64,000 bases of DNA from Aptenodytes patagonicus (taxonomy: Eukaryota; Chordata; Aves; Sphenisciformes; Spheniscidae), in the NCBI RefSeq assembly GCF_965638725.1, contig NC_134949.1:107924586-107988585 (forward strand). Direction: 5' to 3'. A model generated the notes under the pieces. It made no database searches. It had not been told where the DNA came from and saw nothing but the letters and a program-made list of their open reading frames with translations. Below are positions 12,834 through 24,400 of the stretch, piece after piece. Each line of letters begins with the position of its first letter. Within the stretch, counting starts at the first letter, position 1. Position numbers and translations under genes: made by a program.

Positions 12834-15800
12834 TTGCGGCCTTCCACCGCCGACTCCTCCTCTCCTTTGACGCAGCTGCCAACATTTTCTAGCCTTTGCC
12901 GCCTTCCAGCGCCGACTCCTCCTCTCTTTTCTTGCAGTTTTGTGCCATGCTCTCGCGTTTGCCGCCTTCCACCGCCGAATCCTCCTCTCCTTTCACGCAC
13001 CTGCTGCCATATTCCCGCCTTTGCCGCCTTCCAGCTCCAACTCCTCCTCTCCTTTCACGCACCTGCCGCCATATTCTCACCTTTGCCGCCTTCCACCGCC
13101 GACTCTTCCTCTCCTTTCACGCACCTGCGCCTCCTACACTCGTTTGCCGCCTTCCACCGCCGACTCTTCCTCTCCTTTCACGCACCTGCGCCTCCTCCAA
13201 TCGTTTGCCGCCTTCCACCGCCAACTCCTCCTCTCCTTTTACGCACCTGCCGCCATATTCTCGCCTTGGCCGCCTTCCACCGCCGACTCTTCCTCTCCTT
13301 TCACGCACCTGCCGTTATATTCTCGCCTTTGCCGCCTTCCAGCGCCGACTCCTCCTCTCCTTTCACGCACCTGCCACCATATTCTCGCCTTTACCGCCTA
13401 CCACCGCCGACTCCTCCTCTCCTTTCATGCACCTGCTACCATATTCTCGCCTTTGCCGCCTTCCAGCGCCGACTCCTCCTCTCCTTTCACGCACCTGCCG
13501 CCATATTATCACGTTTGCCGCCTTCCACCGCCGACTCCTCCTCTCCTTTCACCCACCTGCTCCCATATTCTCGCCTTTGCCGCCTTCCAGCGCCGACTCT
13601 TCCTCTCCTTTCACGCACCTGCTGCCACATTCTCGCCTTACCCGCCTTCCACCGCCGACTCTTCCTCTCATTTCACACACCTGCTGCCATATTCTCGCCT
13701 TTGCCGCCTTCCAACAACGACTCTTCCTCTCTTTTCACACACCTGCCGCCATATTCTCGCCTTTGCCACCTTCCAGCGCCAACTCTTCCTCTGCTTTCAC
13801 GCACCTGCCACCATATTCTCGCCTTTGCTGCCTTCTACCGCCAACTCCTCCTCTCCTTTCACGCACCTGCCGCCATATTCTCACCTTTGCCGCCTTCCAC
13901 CGCCGACTTTTCCTCTCTTTTCACGCACCTGCGCCTCCTACACTCGTTAGCTGCCTTCCAGTGCCGACTCATCCTCTCCTTTCACGCACCTGCCGCCATA
14001 TTCTCGCCTTTACCGCCTTCCACCCTGACTCTTCCTCTCCTTTCACGCACCTGTCGCCGTATTCTCGCCTTTGCCGCCTTCCAGCTCCAACTCCTCCTCT
14101 CCTTTCACGCACCTGCCGCCATATTGTCCCATTTGTTGCGTTCCAGCGCTGACTCTTCATCTCCTTTCACGCAGCTGCCGCCATATTCTCGCCTTTGACG
14201 CCTTCCACCGCCAACTCCTCCTCTCCTTTCACGCACCTGCCACCATATCCTTGCCTTTGCTACCTTCCAGCGCCGACTCTTCCTCTCCTTTCACGCACCT
14301 GCCGCCTCCTACACTCGTTTGCCGCCTTCCTGTGCCGACCGTTCCTCTACTTTCAGGCAGCTGCCGTCATATTCTTGCCTTTGCCGCCTTCCACCGCCGA
14401 CTCCTCCTCTCCATTCACGCAGTTGATGCCTTCTTCTCTCATTTGCCGCCTTCCACCCCCAACACCTCCTCTCCTTTCACGCACCTGTCGCCATATTCTC
14501 GCCTTTGCCGCCTTCCCGCTCCAACTCCTCCTCTCCTTTCACGCACCTGCCGCCATATTCTCCCATTTGTCGCGTTCCAGCACTGACTCTTCATCTCCTT
14601 TAACGCAGCTGCCGCGATATTCTCGCTTTTGCCGCCTTCCACCGCCGACTCTTCCTCTCCTTTCACGCACCTGCCGTCATATTCTCGCCTTTGCCGCCTT
14701 CCAGTGCCGACTTTTCCTCTCCTTTCACGCTCCTGCGATTCCTACACTCGTTTGCCGCCTTCCAGTGCCGACTCATCCTCTCCTTTAACGCTCCTGCCGT
14801 CATATTCTCGCCTTTGCCGCCTTCCACCCTGACTCTTCCTCTCCTTTCACGCACCTGCGCCTCCTACACTCGTTTGCCGCCTTCCACCGCCGACTCTTCC
14901 TCTCCTTTCACGCACCTGCGCCTCCTACACTCGTTTGCCGCCTTCCACCGCCAACTCCTCCTCTCCTTTTACGCACCTGCCGCCATATTCTCGCCTTGGC
15001 CACCTTCCACCGCCGACTCTTCCTCTCCTTTCACGCACCTGCCGCCATATTCTCGCCTTTGCCGCCTTCCAGCGCCGACTCCTCCTCTCCTTTCACGCAC
15101 CTGCCACCATATTCCTGCCTTACCCGCCTTCCACCGCCGACTCTTCCTCTCCTTTCACGCACCTGCCATCATATTCTCGCCTTTGCCGCCTTCCAGCGCC
15201 GACTCCTCCTCTCCTTTCACGCACCTGCCACCATATTCCCGCCTTTGCCGCCTACCACCGCCGACTCCTCCTCTCCTTTCATGCACCTGCTACCATATTC
15301 TCGCCTTTGCCGCCTTCCAGCGCCGACTCCTCCTCTCCTTTCACGCACCTGCCGCCATATTATCACATTTGCCGCCTTCCACCGCCGACTCCTCCTCTCC
15401 TTTCACCCACCTGCTCCCATATTCTCGCCTTTGCCGCCTTCCAGCGCCGACTCTTCCTCTCCTTTCACGCACCTGCTGCCACATTCTCGCCTTACCCGCC
15501 TTCCACTGCCGACTCTTCCTCTCATTTCACACACCTGCCGCCATATTCTCGCCTTTGCCGCCTTCCAACAACGACTCTTCCTCTCTTTTCACACACCTGC
15601 CGCCATCTTCTCGCCTTTGCCACCTTCCAGCGCCAACTCTTCCTCTGCTTTCACGCACCTGCCGCCATATTCTCGCCTTTGCTGCCTTCCAGCGCCGACT
15701 CCTCCTCTCCTTTCACGCACCTGCCGCCATATTATCACGTTTGCCGCCTTCCACCGCCAACTCCTCCTCTCCTTTCACCCACCTGCTCCCATATTCTTGC

Positions 15801-16295
15801 CTTTGCCGCCTTCCAGCGCCGACTCTTCCTCTCCTTTCACGCACCTGTCGCCATATTCCGCCTTACCCGCCTTCCACCGCCAACTCTTCCTCTCCTTTCA
15901 CACACCTGCCGCCATATTCTCGCCTTTGCCGCCTTCCAACAACGACTCTTCCTCTCTTTTCACACACCTGCCGCCATATTCTCGCCTTTGCCACCTTCCA
16001 GCGCCAACTCTTCCTCTGCTTTCACGCACCTGCAACCATATTCTCTCCTTTGCCGCCTTCCACCGCCAACTCCTCCTCTCCTTTCACGCACCTGCCGCCA
16101 TATTCTCACCTTTGCCGCCTTCCACCGCAGACTTTTCCTCTCCTTTCACGCACCTGCGATTCCTACACTCGTTTGCCGCCTTCCAGTGCCGACTCATCCT
16201 CTCCTTTAACGCTCCTGCCGTCATATTCTCGCCTTTGCCGCCTTCCACCCTGACTCTTCCTCTCCTTTCACGCACCTGTCACCATATTCTCGCCT
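12834..16295. repeat. Higher-order repeat copy B, 3462 bp
   Basis: This block matches the preceding 3338-bp block nearly base for base but is 124 bp longer, which is exactly two monomers. Spacing to the previous copy is 3338 bp up to about 14.7 kb and 3462 bp by about 16.1 kb, so the two extra monomers were gained between these points, probably near 15.0-15.1 kb. Confidence 0.85.
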
Positions 16296-18600
16296 TTGCG
16301 GCCTTCCACCGCCGACTCCTCCTCTCCTTTGACGCAGCTGCCAACATTTTCTAGCCTTTGCCGCCTTCCAGCGCCGACTCCTCCTCTCTTTTCTTGCAGT
16401 TTTGTGCCATGCTCTCGCGTTTGCCGCCTTCCACCGCCGAATCCTCCTCTCCTTTCACGCACCTGCTGCCATATTCCCGCCTTTGCCGCCTTCCAGCTCC
16501 AACTCCTCCTCTCCTTTCACGCACCTGCCGCCATATTCTCACCTTTGCCGCCTTCCACCGCCGACTCTTCCTCTCCTTTCACGCACCTGCGCCTCCTACA
16601 CTCGTTTGCCGCCTTCCACCGCCGACTCTTCCTCTCCTTTCACGCACCTGCGCCTCCTACAATCGTTTGCCGCCTTCCACCGCCAACTCCTCCTCTCCTT
16701 TTACGCACCTGCCGCCATATTCTCGCCTTGGCCGCCTTCCACCGCCGACTCTTCCTCTCCTTTCACGCACCTGCCGTTATATTCTCGCCTTTGCCGCCTT
16801 CCAGCGCCGACTCCTCCTCTCCTTTCACGCACCTGCCACCATATTCTCGCCTTTACCGCCTACCACCGCCGACTCCTCCTCTCCTTTCACGCACCTCCTG
16901 CCATATTCTCGCCTTTGCCGCCTTCCAGCGCCGACTCCTCCTCTCCTTTCACGCACCTGCCGCCATATTATCACGTTTGCCGCCTTCCACCGCCGACTCC
17001 TCCTCTCCTTTCACCCACCTGCTCCCATATTCTCGCCTTTGCCGCCTTCCAGCGCCGACTCTTCCTCTCCTTTCACGCACCTGCTGCCACATTCTCGCCT
17101 TACCCGCCTTCCACCGCCGACTCTTCCTCTCATTTCACACACCTGCCGCCATATTCTCGCCTTTGCCGCCTTCCAACAACGACTCTTCCTCTCTTTTCAC
17201 ACACCTGCCGCCATATTCTCGCCTTTGCCACCTTCCAGCGCCAACTCTTCCTCTGCTTTCACGCACCTGCCACCATATTCTCGCCTTTGCTGCCTTCTAC
17301 CGCCAACTCCTCCTCTCCTTTCACGCACCTGCCGCCATATTCTCACCTTTGCCGCCTTCCACCGCCGACTTTTCCTCTCCTTTCACGCACCTGCGCCTCC
17401 TACACTCGTTTGCTGCCTTCCAGTGCCGACTCATCCTCTCCTTTCACGCACCTGCCGCCATATTCTCGCCTTTACCGCCTTCCACCCTGACTCTTCCTCT
17501 CCTTTCATGCACCTGTCGCCATATTCTCGCCTTTGCCGCCTTCCAGCTCCAACTCCTCCTCTCCTTTCACGCACCTGCCGCCATATTGTCCCATTTGTTG
17601 CGTTCCAGCGCTGACTCTTCCTCTCCTTTCACGCACCTGTCGCCATATTCTCGCCTTTGCCGCCTTCCACCGCCAACTCCTCCTCTCCTTTCACGCACCT
17701 GCCACCATATCCTTGCCTTTGCTACCTTCCAGCGCCGACTCTTCCTCTCCTTTCACGCACCTGCCGCCTCCTACACTCGTTTGCCGCCTTCCTGTGCCGA
17801 CCGTTCCTCTACTTTCAGGCAGCTGCCGTCATATTCTTGCCTTTGCCGCCTTCCACCGCCGACTCCTCCTCTCCATTCACGCAGTTGATGCCTTCTTCTC
17901 TCGTTTGCCGCCTTCCACCCCCAACACCTCCTCTCCTTTCACGCACCTGTCGCCATATTCTCGCCTTTGCCGCCTTCCAGCTCCAACTCCTCCTCTCCTT
18001 TCACGCACCTGCCGCCATATTCTCCCATTTGTCGCGTTCCAGCACTGACTCTTCATCTCCTTTAACGCAGCTGCCGCGATATTCTCGCTTTTGCCGCCTT
18101 CCACCGCCGACTCTTCCTCTCCTTTCACGCACCTGCCGTCATATTCTCGCCTTTGCCGCCTTCCAGTGCCGACTTTTCCTCTCCTTTCACGCTCCTGCGA
18201 TTCCTACACTCGTTTGCCGCCTTCCAGTGCCGACTCATCCTCTCCTTTAACGCTCCTGCCGTCATATTCTCGCCTTTGCCGCCTTCCACCCTGACTCTTC
18301 CTCTCCTTTCACGCACCTGCGCCTCCTACACTCGTTTGCCGCCTTCCACCGCCGACTCTTCCTCTCCTTTCACGCACCTGCGCCTCCTACACTCGTTTGC
18401 CGCCTTCCACCGCCAACTCCTCCTCTCCTTTTACGCACCTGCCGCCATATTCTCGCCTTGGCCACCTTCCACCGCCGACTCTTCCTCTCCTTTCACGCAC
18501 CTGCCATCATATTCTCGCCTTTGCCGCCTTCCAGCGCCGACTCCTCCTCTCCTTTCACGCACCTGCCACCATATTCCCGCCTTACCCGCCTTCCACCGCC
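16296..18600. repeat. Higher-order repeat copy C, truncated
   Basis: The same ordered series of variant monomers restarts at 16296 and follows the previous copy to about 18.6 kb, after which the order of variants no longer matches. The truncation point marks the start of a less regular array edge. Confidence 0.75.
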
Positions 18601-19599
18601 GACTCTTCCTCACATTTCACACACCTGCCGCCATATTCTCGCCTTTGCCGACTTCCAGCGCCAACTCTTCCTCTGCTTTCACGCACCTGCCGCCACATTC
18701 TCGCCTTTGCCACCTTCCACCGCCGACTCTTCCTCTCCTTTCACGCACCTGCCACCATATTCTCGCCTTTGCCGCCTTCCACCCTGACTCTTCCTCTCCT
18801 TTCACGCACCTGCCGCCATATTCTCACCTTTGCCGCCTTCCACCGCCGACTTTTCCTCTCCTTTCACGCATCTGCCGCCATTTTCTAGCCTTTGCCGACT
18901 TCCAGCTCCAACTCCTCCTCTCCTTTCACGCACCTGCCGCCATATTCTCACCTTTGCCGCCTTCCACCGCCGACTCTTCCTCTCCTTTCACGCACCTGTC
19001 GCCATATTCTCGCCTTTGCGGCCTTCCACCGCCGACTCCTCCTCTCCTTTCACGCATCTGCCGCCATTTTCTAGCCTTTACCGCCTTCCAGCTCCAACTC
19101 CTCCTCTCCTTTCACGCACCTGCCGCCATATTCTCACCTTTGCCGCCTTCCAGCGCCGACTCTTCCTCTCCTTTCACGCACCTGCCACCATTTTCTCGCC
19201 TTTGCCGCCTTCCAGCGCCGACTCCTCCTCTCCTTTCATGCACCTGCTGCCATATTCTCGCCTTTGCCGCCTTCCACTGCCGACTCTTCCTCTCCTTTCA
19301 CGCACCTGCACCTCCTACACTCGTTTGCCGCCTTCCAGTGCCGACTCATCCTCTACTTTCACGCAGCTGCCGCCATATTCTCGCCTTTGCCGCCATCCAC
19401 CGCCGACTCCTCCTCTCCTTTGATGCAGCTGCCGCCATTTTCTCGCCTTTGCCGCCTTCCACCGACGACTCCTCCTCTGCTTTCACGCAGCTAACGCAAT
19501 ATTCTAGCCTTTGCCGCCTTCCACCCCCGACTCCTCCTCTCCTTTCATGCACCTGCCGCCACCTTCCCTCGTTTGCCGCCTCCCATCTCCAACTCCTCC

Positions 19600-20092
19600 T
19601 CTCCTTTCACGCACCTACCGCCATATTCTCGCGTTTGTCGCCGTCCAGCACCGACCCTTCCTCTCGTGTCACGCAGCTACCGCCACCTCCTGCTCTTGGT
19701 TGGCGCACACGCCGCTTCCTTCCGCTCCTTGCTGCTGTCTTACACCGCCTCCGACATCCGGCGCTGCCTTCTCTACGCCTATCGCTGCCTTCCAACGCCG
19801 CCTCCTCCTCTTCTTTCGCGCCGCCTGCTGCCGTCACCACCTTCTTTCGTTTGCCGCTTTCCACCCGCGACTCCTCCTCTCCTTTCACGCAGCTGCCGCC
19901 ATATTCTTGCGTTTGCTGCCTTCCAGCGCCGACTCTTCCTCTCCTTTCACGCATCTACCGCCATACTCTCGCGTTTGTCGCCTTCCAGCGCCGACTCTTC
20001 CTCTTGTGTCACGCAGCTGCCACCACCTCCTGCTCTCGGTTGGCACACACGCCGCTTCCTTCTCCTCTTTCTTGTTTTCTTACGCCGCCTCC
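19600..20092. repeat. Diverged array edge with ~340-bp repeat
   Basis: At the right end monomers lose regular length and gain new sequence. A segment starting GCGTTTGTCGCC at 19631 and containing GTGTCACGCAGCT, CCTGCTCT and ACACGCCGCTTCCTT recurs from 19971, an offset of 340 bp. The second copy runs into the gap. This is the usual look of a satellite border, where homogenisation is weaker. Confidence 0.75.
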
Positions 20093-20292
20093 NNNNNNNN
20101 NNNNNNNNNNNNNNNNNNNNNNNNNNNNNNNNNNNNNNNNNNNNNNNNNNNNNNNNNNNNNNNNNNNNNNNNNNNNNNNNNNNNNNNNNNNNNNNNNNNN
20201 NNNNNNNNNNNNNNNNNNNNNNNNNNNNNNNNNNNNNNNNNNNNNNNNNNNNNNNNNNNNNNNNNNNNNNNNNNNNNNNNNNNNNNNNNNNN
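20093..20292. other. Assembly gap (200 N)
   Basis: Exactly 200 unknown bases separate the satellite from unique sequence. The round length suggests a placeholder rather than a measured size, so the true distance and even the adjacency of the two sides are uncertain. Confidence 0.99.
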
Positions 20293-21341
20293 AGTGCATA
20301 ATGTTCCTAGAGATGGTAATGGAAGAAGGTTATGAATATCATACTACATAGAAAAGGAGAGCAATGAAAACGTAATAATGGTAATACATACATACAATCT
20401 GTGTTGTCACACAGATTCTCAGAAGAAGGTGCAATCGGTGACAACAGCAGTCACAAAACCCCCACTTTTTGATTTTTAAGATGTGGAACCACCCCCATTT
20501 TGGTATGATGGAAATGGTCCTCCAAACAAGTCTTTCATGAACACGGAGTTCCAGACAGAATACAGCCTCTGGTAAATGTAGGAGGCAAACCCTACAGTGG
20601 AGGGGAAGATGGTACAGTGGATCAGGCTAGTGTCTTAGAAGTTGAATGATGCTTAATTGTGCCAGGTGCAGATGATGAAAATCTGAAGACCTATGAACAT
20701 GCACCAAGTCTCTCCTTCCTGTTGAATTAGGGTTGTCCCATACTGTACAAGAACGGCCTGTTATCTACTCTAATGTCCAAGTGGCAGAATGGTCATCTCC
20801 AGTGGTGAAAAGCCAAAGGCTCCAGATCCACTGAAACTGAACTCTGCCACAACACTCTTTTCCTGCCATGCAGAAAAAAGTCTATTCTAGTCTGTTTAAT
20901 GTATCATTCTCTGTCACCTATGAATTCAGAGGGGAAAAAAATCAGGCATAAATCTGGCGAAAACAGTAAGAAAAACTGCAGAGTACCTTTCAGAGTGGAA
21001 GTTTTCTAGATATGGACTTAGACTTTTCCACCAAGTCTAACCAGTTTGTTTGAAAACAGCTTATGTGTTTTTTAAATACTGCCTGTCTCAGTCCTGTTCT
21101 GGACAAAGACTCAGCATTTCAGATTCTGTGGATGTGTTAAAAATTTCAGCACATAGCAAATGTGGGGGAATGAAAGAAATTTAGGTGCCAGCTTTGTTTG
21201 TTTATTGAATAGGTAAATTTTCAGGCTGAATAGCTGAGTTAGAATTTGGCCAGAACCACCAAAATTTACATACCTGCTCTTACATGAAAGTGCCAGTATG
21301 TTGTTGGGCCCTTTATTTATGTTTTATTTTTTCTGTCTCAG
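20293..21341 (+). other. Unique sequence, probable intron upstream of transmembrane exon
   Basis: No Ig-domain exon and no repeat family is recognisable here. The sequence ends with a pyrimidine-rich tract and an AG at 21340-21341, a good splice acceptor for the exon that follows. Confidence 0.45.
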
Positions 21342-21467
21342 AAAAACCAAATACCTGCTTTGTCCCTACTGTGCCTCCATCTTATAATGTCATTACTGCT
21401 TCAAGTATCATCATTATCATCTTCCTTTTGGCTATCACCCTAGCAGCAAGATACCTCCCAAGGCATG
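21342..21467 (+). CDS. CD80: CD80-like transmembrane exon
   Basis: Length is 126 bp, phase 1 in and phase 1 out, bounded by CTCAG and GTAAGT. It encodes the stalk, the membrane helix and the first tail residues. Confidence 0.65.
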
Positions 21468-24400
21468 GTAAGTGTAGCTCCTTTTTTCAAGAAACGGTCT
21501 CTTACTGCTTATGGAGTTTCTATGTAAAATACACATTTATAGAAACTATACTGACAACTAGATATTTTTGTACCTTCTTCTCATTTCCTTTTTTTTTTTT
21601 TTTTAATGCAGCATCTACTGTCACAAAATCAAAGTCCAGCTCAAGACTTTCCTACATTTTGTGTGCAGGCAGCACTAGGGTTCAGGTTTGAGAGTGAAGG
21701 GGTGATGAGGAGTTTTGACAGCAGATCAGAATATTTCCAAAATCAGGGGTATACAGAATTGAAGAGATTCACAAAGGTCCATTTTTATGTATTAAGATGC
21801 TTGAAGATGCCAAGAGTCTTGGTGATCATGACAGATACAGCTGAGCACTGACAGTTTCAAAATAGGATCTCTCTACACTCCCTACTTAGACAATCCCTCA
21901 GAAAAATCAGAGCGAAAGTTACAAAAATACGTAGTGCTAAGGCCGCAGAAAGGACTTAAGCATAGCAATGTCCCACTTTTAGGAGAACCCCAATCAGAAG
22001 AGATGGATTTGTCTTCTCTGTGTGGCCAAAAATGGCACAGGTGAGGTGCCCTGTCCCACCCTATGAAGTCTTCAGTAACTCCAGACATGTCTCCAGGAGT
22101 TTTTCAATGGCAACTAGCATCTCGGGGTTAGCTGGCAGCCGAGTAATTTGTTGTTGTTGCTCAAAAAAATCTCATCTGTTAGCTGTTGCTCCTAATCATG
22201 TGTAAACTGACCTAGCCAGAAAGCCCCTGAAGATGTGGGTAGGCATCTGATGGATTTATAAAGGTAGCTAGGCATCCAGCCAGTACTGAAAGTCAACAGC
22301 ATAGAATCATAGAATCATAGAATCATTAAGGTTGGAAAAGACCTCTAAGATCATCGAGTCCAACTGTCAACCCAACACCACCATGCCCACTAAGCCATGT
22401 CCCTAAGCACCTCATCTACACGTCAAATACCTCCAGGGATGGTGTCTCAACCACTTCCCTGGGCAGCCTGTTCCAATGTTTAACCACTCTTTCAGTAAAG
22501 ACATTTTTCCTCACATCCAATCTAAACCTCCCCTGCCACAACTTGAGGCCATTTGCTCTCATCCTATCACTAGTTTAACAGCAGCGTATGTCCTAGCCAC
22601 ACCCTGTTAGCCGCTTTGAAAAGCAGTCCTGGAGAAAGACAGCAGGCCTTGCAACACGTTATAAATATCACCCAATCAAGTTCTGTCAGGTCACTGGGGA
22701 AGTCAAGTCTGGAGACAAGAATCCCACACTTGAGAGCGCTCTATGTTCAGCCCACTTAAACCAGAAGCCACCAGTCTGAGCTTCTTAGCTCATCACGGTC
22801 ACAGTGGTATCCCCTGTTGGAAAGAGGTTATTTGCTAGGCAGCAGGGACTTAGTTCACTCAGGGACACTTGTAAGTTTGTCATGCTTGTGTCATCTTCTA
22901 CCTCTGTTTCAACTTCAGACAAGTTCACTCCCAAGTCAGAGGTGCGGAGGTAGCGTTACTATTTTTCTCTTCCCCTTGCCAACCACAACCCTTCAAAAAC
23001 TAGTGTGACCACTGAGTCAGGCCGGGCTAATTCTCTTTGGTGTTTTATCACAAAGAAAGGAAGCTTCTGGAAGGCAGTGACTCTTGGCTACACCTGCCCA
23101 CCTCCTCATTTTCCATGCATGTGCCCCTATGACACCAGTGCTGGTTCTCCCCTGCTGTTCCCTGGGGCTATGTCAATGGGAAAGCAGCAAGGAGGTTGAA
23201 ACCAAGAAAATCACAGCTGATCACAGCCTGTGCTGTTAGCTATGTGGATAATGAACTTCGAATTATAGGAGAAAACGAACTGGAATTGGAAGGTTTGGGT
23301 CTAAACAAGTATAGGCTGGAAATTAAAAGGTTCCTTACCATTAAATTAGTAAGATTCTGGAGCATTCTGAGAGAGCCTTTTATATAGAAACCAAATTGCT
23401 TTTAAAGTAGATGTAAAAAGCATACCATACCAATGTGGTAGAATGTGATCACCTGCAACAGCATGGGACATGGCTGCATAAACTGGAATTTCCCTTTCAG
23501 TCCCGTTTTCCTAATATGCACAGGGAGTAGATTTGCTAAGTCAGGTGGTGCTATTTTGTACAGCCACTTTCCAGACCAGGCGTATACCATAAGAAACTGA
23601 AGCTAGAGCTTCAATCCAACTTCCCATTTTCTACAGTTGTCACATTTCAGTGCTGCTGTGCATTGCCACCTGTCTGGGAAGGGAAATACCTGTCCTAAGA
23701 GTGCTTCCTGCTGGTGTTGCTACAGGTCACCTTTCAAGAGCTATTGTGGGAGCTCAGAATAGGTCTGAGGGTACCTCTGTTGTTCTGGCATATGGAAAGC
23801 TGAGTCAGGAGCTGCCTTGATGCTAAGAGTGGTTTTTGAGCTTAAAAAGCTATGCTTCAAAGGGCTGAAGTGTGGGAGGAAAGAATAGAAAGATAGAGCA
23901 AAACGGAAATAAGAGTTTTCTCAGATGCGTGATTGTGGTGGTGACCAAAACATGTAGATGCTTTGTTGAGGTTCACAACCCCCTACTTTGAGGAGCTCAC
24001 AGCCTATCTTTGCAGTAATTTAAGAATGGAAACTCTCTAGATTTTTTTTTTTTTTTGCTCTTCAATTGATTTGACACAATGCACCAAGATTAGAGGTCAC
24101 TTAAAGAATAGCTTAGGATCCATGTTGTAAAATTTGTGCAAGTACAATTTGCTGTAATAGTACGGAGAGATTCAACTTGAATTATTAAAACAAAAGTCAT
24201 TCATAGATGCTGAGATACTAAGGGGACCTGTTTAATCTGAACTCCTTTTAAAGCACTGAAAGAGTTGGCTGGTTGGTTCTAACATCGGCATTCTTTTACT
24301 TGCTTGGTAAACTGCATTTAGTGACATGTAACTTTTACCGCTATTCCCCTTCTGACCTTACCTTAGCATGTAGCAACCTGTCTTTGTACCAGGTTGAGGT

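Larger units (their letters stand above)
1..19600. repeat. Tandem satellite array, 62-bp monomer
   Basis: Head-to-tail copies of a 62-bp monomer fill this stretch without interruption, roughly 315 copies. Anchors of the monomer in order are TTTGCCGCCTTCCA, then CTCCTTTCACGCACCTG, then GCCGCCATATT and CTCGCC. By hand count one consensus copy has 48 pyrimidines of 62 on the plus strand and 6 CpG dinucleotides. Variant monomers recur: one with CGCCTCCTACACTCG in place of the CCATATT segment, one with TTGATGCCTCCTTCT, and one with TTTTGTGCCATGCTCTC. The plus consensus has no stop codon, so all three plus frames are open for hundreds of codons. Because 62 is not a multiple of three, each frame reads the same 62-residue period. 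These frames have no gene-like features and I read them as non-coding. The array continues beyond the left window edge. I do not recognise a named satellite family. Confidence 0.95.

Noticed and set aside
1..20092. CRISPR array
   Set aside because: Repeats are directly adjacent with no unique spacers, and the surrounding DNA is clearly eukaryotic.
1..20351. Dozens of long plus-strand open frames (up to 732 codons) in the first 20 kb
   Set aside because: They are a by-product of a stop-free 62-bp tandem unit, occur in all three frames at once, and the longest reads through the assembly gap.
20293..20900. Possible decayed protein-coding remnant just after the gap (stretch reading PPFWYDGNGPPNKSF)
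   Set aside because: Frames break often and no family could be named, so neither pseudogene nor exon can be supported.
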